Part shown: piece after piece, positions 17,902-26,100 of the stretch | How positions within the stretch are numbered: the stretch's first letter is position 1 | Layout of the letters: every line of letters begins with the position of its first letter | NCBI GenBank assembly: GCA_048594975.1 | Contig: JBMDXQ010000071.1 | Location: 1-64,000, forward strand | Direction: 5' to 3' | Source of the DNA: JBMDXB01 sp048594975 | Lineage (GTDB): Bacteria; Acidobacteriota; Vicinamibacteria; Vicinamibacterales; 2-12-FULL-66-21 | Length of the DNA stretch: 64,000 nucleotides | The notes under the pieces: generated by a model | Told to the model about the DNA's origin: nothing | What the model saw: only the letters and a program-made list of their open reading frames with translations | Database searches by the model: none | Translations under genes and position numbers: made by a program

Positions 17902-19319
17902 CAGAAGATGAAATAGATGAACGGGTTGTACGCCTGCGTCGTGAGCACCACGACGGACACCACCAGCACGGCGAAGGCGACGGCCGCGCGCGGCGCGGTC
18001 AACGTCTTCGTCCAGTCCCACGTCTGCGGCGCGATCCAGACGATGGCGCCAGACAGCAGGAACGTACCAACGTAATAGGGCGAGTAGACGATTCCCGACA
18101 GCAGCTGCGCGCGTTCGGGCGCACCCGGGATGAACATGTCGCCAAGGTACCGGACCGCGTGCGCGAGGTCCGGCGAGCGGAAGAACACCCACGTCACCAG
18201 GACGATCACGAACGTCACCGCCATCCGCGCCGCCGGCGGGAGCCAGCCGTAGAGCGCCGCCTTGCCGCGGAGGCGTTCGACGGCGAGCAGTACGCCGTGC
18301 AGGGCGCCCCAGACCACGAAGTTCCACGCGGCACCGTGCCACAACCCCCCGAGCAGCATGACGATGAAGAGGTTCACGTACGTCCGGACCTTGCCTCGCC
18401 GGTTGCCGCCGAGCGGAACGTAGAGGTAATCGCGCAGCCAGGTGGAGAGCGAGATGTGCCAGCGGTGCCAGAACTCCGTGATCGACTGCGACAGGTACGG
18501 CGAGTCGAAGTTCTTGGCGAACACGAAGCCGAGCATCAGCCCCAGGCCGATGGCCATGTCCGAGTAGCCACTGAAGTCGAAGTAGATCTGGAACGCGTAC
18601 GCCGTCACGCCGTACCAGGCCTCGAGCGGCGTCAGCGACCCGGCCTCGAAGGCGAGATCGGCGATCTTGCCGCACGGGTTGGCGAGCAGGACCTTCTTGC
18701 CCAGCCCGAGGCAGAGAAAGGCGACGCCGCGCGCGAACTTCTCGACGGTGTGCGTGCGGAACCCGAGCTGGTCGGCCACCTCCGAGAAACGGATGATCGG
18801 CCCGGCGACTAGCTGCGGGAACATCGACACGAAACAGGCAAAGTCGATGAAGTTGAAGATCGGCTTCGCGTAGCCGCGATAGACGTCGATGGTGTAGCTC
18901 ATCGACTGGAAGGTGTAGAAGCTGATGCCCAGGGGCAGCGTCACGCGCAGCGCCGCATCCAGGCCCGGCGAGGGCAGGCCGATCCACTGCGCGAGCGCGT
19001 CGATGTTCTGCGCGCCAAAGTTGTAGTACTTGAAGAAGCCCAGCAGCGAGAGGTTGCTCACCATCGACGCGACGAGCGCCACGCGCGACACCGACGTGCG
19101 ACCGCCGGATCGCTGGTCGGCCGCCATCGCCAGGCCGGCGAAGTAGTCGATCGTCGTGGAGACGAGGAGCAGGGCGAGGAAAAGAGGGTTCGCCCAGCCG
19201 TAGAACACGTAGCTGAGCACCGTCAGGACCAGGTGGCGCGCCCGCCGGGGGGCCGCGTAGTAAGACAGCAGCGCCACCGGCAGGAAGTAGAAGAGGAACA
19301 GGTACGAGCTGAAGACCAT
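17901..19319 (-). CDS. MBOAT-family O-acyltransferase (AlgI-like)
   Basis: A 472-residue, roughly 10-12-helix membrane protein of the MBOAT family, AlgI/DltB branch. MVFSSYLFLFYFLPVAL opens it as in AlgI. The conserved segments are TEFWHRWHISLSTWLRDYLY (His285, His288) and the catalytic His328 in GGLWHGAAW. The family moves acyl, usually acetyl, groups across or at the membrane onto a polysaccharide or other envelope polymer. It begins 3 nt after the stop of the upstream lipoprotein gene and overlaps the AlgJ-like gene downstream, forming a three-gene unit for modification of an exported glycan. No polymerase for the polymer is present nearby. Confidence 0.9.
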   Translation of the reverse strand: MVFSSYLFLFYFLPVALLSYYAAPRRARHLVLTVLSYVFYGWANPLFLALLLVSTTIDYFAGLAMAADQRSGGRTSVSRVALVASMVSNLSLLGFFKYYNFGAQNIDALAQWIGLPSPGLDAALRVTLPLGISFYTFQSMSYTIDVYRGYAKPIFNFIDFACFVSMFPQLVAGPIIRFSEVADQLGFRTHTVEKFARGVAFLCLGLGKKVLLANPCGKIADLAFEAGSLTPLEAWYGVTAYAFQIYFDFSGYSDMAIGLGLMLGFVFAKNFDSPYLSQSITEFWHRWHISLSTWLRDYLYVPLGGNRRGKVRTYVNLFIVMLLGGLWHGAAWNFVVWGALHGVLLAVERLRGKAALYGWLPPAARMAVTFVIVLVTWVFFRSPDLAHAVRYLGDMFIPGAPERAQLLSGIVYSPYYVGTFLLSGAIVWIAPQTWDWTKTLTAPRAAVAFAVLVVSVVVLTTQAYNPFIYFIF

Positions 19320-19322
19320 CCG

Positions 19323-20774
19323 CTACTGCCGGCCGACCTCGTAGTACAGGGGCAGCTTCGACTGCTCGCTCGCGGAGAGCAGCCGCTCGCCCTCGAGCTC
19401 GGGGTGCGCGCTGTAGGGCTCGACGGTCAGCGTGAACGCCGCGCCGGGGTGCTTCCGTGCCTCCGGCAGGATCTTGCTGTCGCGGATGGCCCACTGCGCG
19501 ATGCGGATGTACTTCGATCCGTACTTGCCCTGCACGACGTCCATGACCTCGTACTCGTTGACCACGAGGGCGTGCCGGTAGGGAAGGATCGTCTTCGGAT
19601 CGGGAATTGGCGTCGTTTCTTCCAGGCGGACGTTCAGGACGGCGCGATCAGCGGCGGCGCGTGCCGCCGGTGCGCTGGCGGCCGTGGCCCTGGCCTGCGC
19701 CGGCCCGATCGGGCCGCGCGGCACGCGCGACACCGTCGACCGCCCGGGATCGATCCACACGTCCGGGTGCACGTCGCCGCCATCATTGTGGGTGACGCGC
19801 GTCCACTGCTCTACACGCGAGAAGTCCTCGCTGAAGCGGCCGACGTACACCTCCACCTGGCGTCCGCCTGAGCGGACCTGGTTCGGCCCCCCCTGGTTGT
19901 ACGGACCGGTGATCGCGAGGAACCGCGGGTGGTTGGACCAGCGCGGGCAGGAGGCCTCCGCGCCTTCGAAGCCGGGCGCGTTGTTGACGTTCACTACCCA
20001 GCGATTCCCGGCCTCGACGTCGATCATGGTCACGTTACGGTGCGCGCCGTCGAAGTACCAGAACAGCGGGCCGCGCGCGTAGGTCATCGAGGTCCAGCAG
20101 CCCTCGCCGAACGCGCGGACCGTCTTGTTGCGGAGGTCGGCGATGCCCGCGTCCGGCCACGGCCACATCCCACCCGCAAAGCTGCCGTCCGGGGACACGG
20201 CGAAGCCTTCCATGCTGACCAGGGTCTTGTCCCACACGAGCTCACGCTTTTCCGGTGCGTCGAGCGGAAAGCGCACCACCTTCCGGAAATCGTACTTCTC
20301 GTTCTCGATGCCGGCGTAGACCCAGTCGCTGCCGTCCGCCGGGTTCCGCCAGAGCGCCAGGGCGAAGGCGTCAGCGAGCTTCCGCAGGCCGCTGCCGTCC
20401 CAGTTGACGACGTGGATCTCGGGCGGTCCGGGGACGAGGCGGGTGGAGAATACGATGCGATCGGCCCGCGAGGTCAGCCGCGGCTTGAGCATCTTCATGG
20501 GTCGCGGGACGATGACGCGTTCGCCGCGGCCATCTTCCGTATCGAAGCCCAGCAGGGTCAGCTTCGTGTTCTCGTCGACTTCCGGATCGGTGCCGTCGCC
20601 CTGGACCCATACGATGCGCGTGTGCGCGCCGGTCAGCGCGCGCACCTCCGCGGCAGGCCCGGTCGCAGTCGCCGGAGCGGGATTCGCAGAGTCGGTGGCG
20701 CTGCCGCGGGAACAGCCCGCGAGAATGGCGGCAACGCCGACAGCGACGACGATCAGACGGATCGTGAGCAGCAT
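19323..20774 (-). CDS. lipoprotein with TolB-like beta-propeller
   Basis: A 483-residue predicted lipoprotein: the signal MLLTIRLIVVAVGVAAILAGC carries a lipobox (LAGC, Cys21). The body contains repeated TolB/WD40-like blades such as IVFSTRLVPGPPEIHVVNWDGSG (about 130-150) and SPDGSFAGGMWPWPD. A C-terminal part (about 360-483) lacks obvious repeats. It heads the acetylation unit and ends 3 nt before the MBOAT start, so it probably binds or senses the polymer or its acylation machinery, but that role is inference. The ATG at 20774 is chosen for the lipoprotein signal; the frame is open to 21011. Confidence 0.7.
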   Translation of the reverse strand: MLLTIRLIVVAVGVAAILAGCSRGSATDSANPAPATATGPAAEVRALTGAHTRIVWVQGDGTDPEVDENTKLTLLGFDTEDGRGERVIVPRPMKMLKPRLTSRADRIVFSTRLVPGPPEIHVVNWDGSGLRKLADAFALALWRNPADGSDWVYAGIENEKYDFRKVVRFPLDAPEKRELVWDKTLVSMEGFAVSPDGSFAGGMWPWPDAGIADLRNKTVRAFGEGCWTSMTYARGPLFWYFDGAHRNVTMIDVEAGNRWVVNVNNAPGFEGAEASCPRWSNHPRFLAITGPYNQGGPNQVRSGGRQVEVYVGRFSEDFSRVEQWTRVTHNDGGDVHPDVWIDPGRSTVSRVPRGPIGPAQARATAASAPAARAAADRAVLNVRLEETTPIPDPKTILPYRHALVVNEYEVMDVVQGKYGSKYIRIAQWAIRDSKILPEARKHPGAAFTLTVEPYSAHPELEGERLLSASEQSKLPLYYEVGRQ

Positions 20775-21064
20775 GGGAGAGTCCCATAGTACCACTGGCC
20801 GGTTCGTCCCGAGATCGAACGCTCTCGTCGGACCTCGTCCGCATCGGCGTAGCACCACATGACTGCTCGACGTCGGCGTCACACACGTCTTTACCGACCG
20901 GTCCAGCGCGTCAATCGGCGCGTCCGCAACTCGGATGGGCGTCGCCGCCGGATCCCGCGGGTGAAGTGACGCCGCAGTCACGGCCGCCGGCCGGGTTCCT
21001 CCGATCGGCATTCACGTCTACCCGCCATGTAAAATAGCTCACCTTGCGTTCAGGATCAGACGGC
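20775..21064. other. divergent intergenic region
   Basis: This 290-nt gap must hold the promoters of the acetylation unit (minus) and the sugar operon (plus). TAAAAT at 21030-21035 is a good -10 for the plus side; no matching -35 is evident. Confidence 0.4.
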
Positions 21065-22078
21065 ATGGTGGGCGTCGGCATCATCGGATATGGCTACTGG
21101 GGGCCGAATCTGGTGCGGAACTTCTTCGAGGCAAGCGGTGCCGCCGTACTCCAGGTGTGCGACCAGCGCCCCGGGCGCCTCGAGCAGGCGGCCGCTCGGT
21201 ACCCGGGCATCCGCACGACCAGGAACGCTGCCGATCTGATCGCGCATCCCGCCGTCGACGCGGTGGCGATCGCCACGCCGGTGTCGACCCACTACGATTT
21301 CGCGATGCGCGCCCTGGCGGCCGGCAAGCACGTGTTGGTCGAGAAACCGCTGGCCGCCTCCGCCGACGAGGGCAGGCGGATCGTGGACGAGGCGGAGCGG
21401 CGCGGCCTCGTGCTGATGGTGGATCACACCTTCGTCTACACCGGCGCGGTCCGCAAAATCCGCGAAATCGTCGCCGCCGGAGACCTCGGCGACATCTACT
21501 ACTACGATTCGGTGCGGGTCAACCTCGGGCTGTTCCAGCACGACGTGAGCGTCATCTGGGACCTCGCGGTCCACGATCTCTCGATCCTCGACTACGTCCT
21601 GCCGGCGCGGCCGCGCGCCGTCTCGGCGACGGGGATGAGCCACGTCTCACGCGGCCCGGAGAACATCGCCTACCTGACCCTGTTCTTCGCCGACGCGCTG
21701 ATCGCCCACATCCACGTCAACTGGCTCGCCCCGGTGAAGGTGCGGCGCACGCTGATCGGGGGCAGCCGGCGGATGATCGTGTACGACGACATCGAGCCCA
21801 GCGAGAAGGTGAAGATTTACGACCGCGGCATCTCGGTGGACGACCAGAGCGCCGAGGGCGTCTATAACCTACTGGTCAGCTACCGAACCGGCGACATGTG
21901 GGCGCCGAAGCTCGATCTGACCGAGGCGCTGCAGCTGGAAGTGGCGCATTTCCTTGCGTGCATCGACGGAAGCGAGGCGCCGAGCACCGACGGCCGAGCC
22001 GGCTTGCGGGTCGTCGAGATCATGGAGGCGGCCACGCGCTCGATGGCGGAGCAGGGCCGGCCGGTGGACCTCGCATGA
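21065..22078 (+). CDS. Gfo/Idh/MocA sugar-nucleotide dehydrogenase (WbpB/WlbA-like)
   Basis: A 337-residue NAD(P)-dependent oxidoreductase with an N-terminal Rossmann motif GIIGYGYWGPNLVRNF (6-20), the family signature EKP (93-95) and a catalytic-region segment VHDLSILDYVLP. The closest functional model is UDP-GlcNAc(A) 3-dehydrogenase WbpB/WlbA, which oxidises C3 before transamination. This fits with a WbpD-like acetyltransferase in the same operon and a WbpE-like aminotransferase opposite. The ATG at 21065 is preferred; a TTG at 21044 would lie just 8 nt after the TAAAAT box and could be a leaderless start. It overlaps the next gene by 4 bp (ATGA). Confidence 0.85.
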   Translation: MVGVGIIGYGYWGPNLVRNFFEASGAAVLQVCDQRPGRLEQAAARYPGIRTTRNAADLIAHPAVDAVAIATPVSTHYDFAMRALAAGKHVLVEKPLAASADEGRRIVDEAERRGLVLMVDHTFVYTGAVRKIREIVAAGDLGDIYYYDSVRVNLGLFQHDVSVIWDLAVHDLSILDYVLPARPRAVSATGMSHVSRGPENIAYLTLFFADALIAHIHVNWLAPVKVRRTLIGGSRRMIVYDDIEPSEKVKIYDRGISVDDQSAEGVYNLLVSYRTGDMWAPKLDLTEALQLEVAHFLACIDGSEAPSTDGRAGLRVVEIMEAATRSMAEQGRPVDLA

Positions 22079-22821
22079 CCGGCGTCTCCGTCTGTTTCCC
22101 CGCCTACAACGAGGAAGCGACCATCCGCGGCGTGATTGACGAAGCGCACGCGCTGCTCAGCGCATCCGGCCTCGACTACGAGATCCTGGTGTGCGACGAC
22201 GCCTCCACCGACGGCACGGGGGGAATCGTGGACGCGGCGGCGCTGCGGGTGCCGCGCCTGCGCGTGATCCGCCATGAACACAACCTAGGCATCCACGCCA
22301 CGTTCGAGCACCTCTACCGTGAGGCGCGCAAGGAGTTCGTCTTCCTCAACTCGTCCGATCGGCAGTGGGACACGCGTGTCCTGTTCGACCTGCTCCCGCT
22401 GACGCGCGAGTTCGACGTCGTCGTCGCCACGCGGCGGCGGAAGTACTACGGCCCGGGGCGGGCGCTGGTGTCCTGGGGCTTCAACATGGTGCCGCGCCTG
22501 CTGTTCGGCGTGCGCACCGGAGATGCCGGCGCCGTGAAGCTGGTGCGGCGCGAGATCATCTGGCGGTTCGACCTGGTGTCGCGCTCGCCCTTCTCCGAGG
22601 CGGAGCGCCTCATTCGCGCGGCCCGGGCCGGCTACCGGATCGCCGAACGGCCGACGGCCACCGCCCCTCGCACTGCCGGGCGGTCGCGCGGCCTCAGCCG
22701 CGGACTGGTGTTCGACGCGCTGCGCGACGTGTCGCGGGTGTGGCGGGCGCTGCGCGCCGAGCGCCGGGCGGCGGCGCAGCAGCGGCAGAAAACGGAGCCG
22801 AGCGATGCCGATCGCCGATGA
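22075..22821 (+). CDS. family 2 glycosyltransferase
   Basis: A 248-residue GT-A glycosyltransferase. VSVCFPAYNEEATIRGVI opens the nucleotide-binding fold, CDDASTDGTG follows at about 42-51, and SSDRQWD near 95 is a likely variant of the metal-binding DxD. The C-terminus is Arg-rich (RAERRAAAQQRQ) and has no transmembrane helix pair, unlike DPM-type enzymes that insert into the membrane. It overlaps the dehydrogenase gene by 4 bp and the acetyltransferase gene by 17 bp, indicating one operon. It probably adds the dedicated sugar made by its neighbours to a lipid carrier or growing glycan. Confidence 0.85.
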   Translation: MTGVSVCFPAYNEEATIRGVIDEAHALLSASGLDYEILVCDDASTDGTGGIVDAAALRVPRLRVIRHEHNLGIHATFEHLYREARKEFVFLNSSDRQWDTRVLFDLLPLTREFDVVVATRRRKYYGPGRALVSWGFNMVPRLLFGVRTGDAGAVKLVRREIIWRFDLVSRSPFSEAERLIRAARAGYRIAERPTATAPRTAGRSRGLSRGLVFDALRDVSRVWRALRAERRAAAQQRQKTEPSDADRR

Positions 22822-23266
22822 CGTCCAGCTCGGGGCGGGCGTGCGAATCTTCCACCCGGACCTGGTGAACCTCTATGGCTGCCGCATCGGGGCCGACACG
22901 AAGGTCGGCGCGTTCGTGGAAATCCAGAAGAACGCCTCGATCGGCTCGCGCTGCAAGATCTCGTCGCACTCGTTCATCTGCGAGGGCGTCACGATCGAAG
23001 ACGAGGTATTCGTCGGCCATGGCGTCGTGTTCATCAACGATCGGCACCCTCGTGCCACCACCGGCGGCGCGCTGCAGACTGAATCGGACTGGCAGGTGGT
23101 CGCGACGCTGGTCAGGCGCGGCGCTTCGATCGGAAGCGGCGCGGTCATCATGTGCGGCGTGACCATCGGCGAGGAGGCGATGATTGGCGCCGGCGCGGTG
23201 GTCACCCGAGACGTGCCGGCGAAAGCGGTGGTGGCCGGCGTTCCGGCGCGGCTGCGGCTCGGGTGA
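22805..23266 (+). CDS. left-handed beta-helix N-acetyltransferase (WbpD/WlbB-like)
   Basis: A 153-residue protein made almost entirely of hexapeptide repeats ([LIV]-G-x-x-x-x), for example GCRIGADTKVGAFVEIQ. The segment FVGHGVVFINDRHPRA corresponds to the active-site region of WbpD/WlbB-type sugar 3-N-acetyltransferases. It ends VVAGVPARLRLG as usual for the family. It would acetylate a 3-amino-sugar nucleotide using acetyl-CoA. Its 3' end runs 65 bp into the 3' end of the aminotransferase gene on the other strand. Confidence 0.85.
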   Translation: MPIADDVQLGAGVRIFHPDLVNLYGCRIGADTKVGAFVEIQKNASIGSRCKISSHSFICEGVTIEDEVFVGHGVVFINDRHPRATTGGALQTESDWQVVATLVRRGASIGSGAVIMCGVTIGEEAMIGAGAVVTRDVPAKAVVAGVPARLRLG

Positions 23267-24440
23267 ACGCACCGACCGCCTCCACGACCCGCCGCTGCTG
23301 TGCCGCGGTCAGCGACGGGAACATCGGGAGCGACACTACTTCTGCGGCGACACGTTCCGAAACGGGAAAATCGCCCGCCTCGTACTCGAGATGCGCGTAC
23401 GCCTTCTGGAGGTGCAGCGGAATCGGGTAGTGGATGCCGGTGCCAATGCCGGCCTCGCGCATGTGGGCGATGAACGCGTCGCGCTCCGCCACTCTGATGA
23501 CGTACAGGTGATAGACCGTCCGCGACCACGGCGGCTCGTACGGCGTGACGACGCCCTCGAACCCCTGGAACAGCCGGCCGTACTCGGCAGCGCGCTCGCG
23601 GCGCTGCTCGTTCCATCGCGCGAGGTGCGACAGCTTGGCGTGCAGGATGCCCGCCTGGATCGCATCGAGCCGCCCGTTGTAACCCTCGAGGTCGTGGAAG
23701 TACTTTCGTGCCTGGCCGTGATCGCGGAGCATCCGGCCCCGGTGGGCAACCTCGTCGTCCGTGGTGGTGATCGCGCCGGCTTCGCCGCAGGCGCCGAGGT
23801 TCTTCCCCGGGTAGAAGCTGAACGCGGCAGCACGGCCGAGCGCCCCCGCCATTCTCCACGCGCCGTCGCGGCTGGACAGGTACTCCGCACCGTGTGCCTG
23901 GCAGGCGTCCTCGATCACCACCAGCCCGTACTTCTCCGCAAGCTCGTCGATCGCATCCATGTTCGCGACCTGCCCGTAGAGGTGCACGGGCACGACCGCG
24001 GTCACCGGACGTCCCGATCGCGCGCTGATCGGGCGACCGGTCGCGTCGCGGCGACATCCGCGTTCGAGGTAGTCGCGCAGCCGAGCCGGATCCAGCGTGC
24101 ACGTCCGCTCGTCGATGTCGACGAACTCCACCGAGGCGCCAGCGTGGGTGATGGCTTCGGCGGTGGCAATGAACGTGTGCGGCACCGTCACCACCACGTC
24201 GCCGGTCCTGACCCCGCACGCCAGCAGCGCGAAGAGCAGGGCGTCGGTACCGGTGCCGGTCCCGACACAGTGACCGACGCCGCAATAGGATGCGAACGCG
24301 GCCTCGAAGCGCGCGACCGCCGGTCCACCGATGAAGCCGGCAGTGTCGAGCGCCTGCTCGAAGACGGCACGCAGGTCGGCACGGAGCTCCGCGTGCGGCG
24401 CGACGAGGTCGACAAAGGGAACCGGATCGCTGGCTGTCAT
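23202..24440 (-). CDS. DegT/DnrJ/EryC1/StrS sugar aminotransferase (WbpE-like)
   Basis: A 412-residue PLP aminotransferase. Key segments are GTGTGTDALLFAL (60-72), EDACQAHGA (Asp178), and the PLP lysine in FSFYPGKNLGACGEAGA (Lys213). The family transfers an amino group from glutamate to a keto sugar nucleotide; with the WbpB- and WbpD-like genes converging on it, C3 transamination is the likely reaction. Its ATG overlaps the upstream membrane gene by 4 bp. The last 21 codons overlap the acetyltransferase gene in antisense and look like an extension beyond the normal family end. Confidence 0.9.
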   Translation of the reverse strand: MTASDPVPFVDLVAPHAELRADLRAVFEQALDTAGFIGGPAVARFEAAFASYCGVGHCVGTGTGTDALLFALLACGVRTGDVVVTVPHTFIATAEAITHAGASVEFVDIDERTCTLDPARLRDYLERGCRRDATGRPISARSGRPVTAVVPVHLYGQVANMDAIDELAEKYGLVVIEDACQAHGAEYLSSRDGAWRMAGALGRAAAFSFYPGKNLGACGEAGAITTTDDEVAHRGRMLRDHGQARKYFHDLEGYNGRLDAIQAGILHAKLSHLARWNEQRRERAAEYGRLFQGFEGVVTPYEPPWSRTVYHLYVIRVAERDAFIAHMREAGIGTGIHYPIPLHLQKAYAHLEYEAGDFPVSERVAAEVVSLPMFPSLTAAQQRRVVEAVGAFTRAAAAPERRPPPLSPARLG

Positions 24441-26071
24441 CGGCGTCTGAAGATCCTATACCGGGGAAGCTCCTCGACGAGAACGTAGCGGGCCGGCAGA
24501 TCGAGTGCGACGAACCGTTCCAGGTGGCGCCAGGGGCTGTTCAGGAGCTGCAGCCGGTTCTTGACGACGACCCACTCGACGTCGAGGCTGTCCAAGAGGC
24601 GCAGCACGGTCTCACCGTCGTACGGCGCCGCCGTGTCATCGAACACGACGACGGGGAACAGCGGGCGCCGCTTCGAGGCGAAGAAGAACGGGTCTTCGCC
24701 CGGCACCAGCACGACGCGGTCGCCAGCCGGAATCAGCTCGGCGCACCGGTCGAGGAGCCGCTCGAAGTCCGGCAGGTGGCTCCCGGGCGTCGCCAGACCG
24801 CGCAGTGCCGGATGCGTCGCCTTCGCCACCGTCCCCACGAGGTCCACGAACCCGAGGCGCTCGTGGCGGGTGACGTGACGGTACCCGAGGCTGGCAAACA
24901 CGAGGCATGCACCGCCGACGCCTATCGCGACCAGCCGGCGTCGAGAAGGTGGCGCGGCGTGCACCATCCACGCCGCCGGCTGCGCAAGCGCGATGAGCAG
25001 GAACGGCCAGACGCCGTAAGAAGAATCGTGGACGCCTTGCGACGCGAAGGCGGCATGCGCGATGCCAATCGCGACAAGCGGGAGGGCGCGCTCGAAGCGC
25101 CAGTCGCGGGTGCGGACCGCCGCGATCCACGTCAGGACGGCCGCCCCGGCAGCGACGCCCCACAAGGCGTAAGCGCGCGCCGCCAGTCCCCACCTCACCA
25201 TCGTCCGGATCGCATCCACCCAGGGGAGGGCGGCGATGGCGAGGCCGAGGACGACCGCGGCGCGGGAACGGCCGCGGGCGATTACGAGAAAGCCTGCCAC
25301 GGCGCAACCAAGGGCAACCCACGTCCGGGGGCGCGCGTACAGCCAGAAGATCCGATCGGCCGACGGCCAGCGCCGGCTCGCCGCGTACTCAACGGTCCAA
25401 TGGAAATACGGCCGGATACCTGCCGTGCCGTGAATCGCAGCCAGCGCGAGAAGCATTGCGGCGAGCGATCCCGCCGCGAACGCGGCGTACCCTGGTCGCT
25501 CGCCGTGACGCGCGGCACACGAGACGAGCAGGAAGGCATGGACGGTCAGGAACGCGGCAACGCCGATGTTCTGCTTGGTGAAGACCGGAATGGCCAACAG
25601 TGCGCCGGCGGCAAGGTGGCGCCACGCACCGCCGGACCTGCGCGCCCAGGCGATCGCCACCAGCGCGGCCAGCACCCACAGCACGCAGTCGGGGTCGTAG
25701 AACGGCAGCGGCAGGATCGAATACCCGTTCAGGAACACGGCCGGCGCCGTAAGCGCGAACGCCACGAACGAGGCGGTCGCATCGTCCAGCGTCTCGAACT
25801 GCTGTCGCACCAGGTGGTGGGTCAGCCACACGGTGAGCCCGGCGACGAGCGCGCAATAGCCAAGGTGCGGGAACACGCCGTCGTCGAACAGTTCCAGGAT
25901 CGCCGCGTGCGTCAGGAACGTGACCGGGCCCTGCGGCACGACGAAGTCGCGATACGGGACCTGTCCCAGGGTGATGCGGTAGGCGATCTCCAGCGTGTAG
26001 GTGATGTCCCAGAGGGCCGTGACCCGGGCGCCGTGCCACAGGACGACGGCGGCGGCAGCGCAGAACAGCAC
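24437..26071 (-). CDS. polytopic GT-C-type membrane glycosyltransferase
   Basis: A 544-residue protein with about 10-12 hydrophobic helices. The first loop, WDITYTLEIAYRITLGQ followed by PYRDFVVPQGP, is typical of GT39/ArnT-like GT-C enzymes that use polyprenyl-phosphate sugars in the periplasm. After the last helices, a soluble C-terminal domain (about 420-544) includes DRVVLVPGEDPFFFASKRRP. GTG at 26071 is the only start that fits; it lies 29 nt after the radical SAM gene. The acceptor and sugar are unknown. The gene sits between the radical SAM gene and the aminotransferase in one apparent operon. Confidence 0.7.
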   Translation of the reverse strand: MLFCAAAAVVLWHGARVTALWDITYTLEIAYRITLGQVPYRDFVVPQGPVTFLTHAAILELFDDGVFPHLGYCALVAGLTVWLTHHLVRQQFETLDDATASFVAFALTAPAVFLNGYSILPLPFYDPDCVLWVLAALVAIAWARRSGGAWRHLAAGALLAIPVFTKQNIGVAAFLTVHAFLLVSCAARHGERPGYAAFAAGSLAAMLLALAAIHGTAGIRPYFHWTVEYAASRRWPSADRIFWLYARPRTWVALGCAVAGFLVIARGRSRAAVVLGLAIAALPWVDAIRTMVRWGLAARAYALWGVAAGAAVLTWIAAVRTRDWRFERALPLVAIGIAHAAFASQGVHDSSYGVWPFLLIALAQPAAWMVHAAPPSRRRLVAIGVGGACLVFASLGYRHVTRHERLGFVDLVGTVAKATHPALRGLATPGSHLPDFERLLDRCAELIPAGDRVVLVPGEDPFFFASKRRPLFPVVVFDDTAAPYDGETVLRLLDSLDVEWVVVKNRLQLLNSPWRHLERFVALDLPARYVLVEELPRYRIFRRR

Positions 26072-26100
26072 GCCGCGGAGCAGGCGGTCGAGGTGTGCCG

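Noticed and set aside
16606..19494. A 962-codon minus-strand frame
   Set aside because: Its upstream part is the wrong frame of the MBOAT gene (Arg/Ala/Pro-rich, no family features). The real protein starts at 17901.
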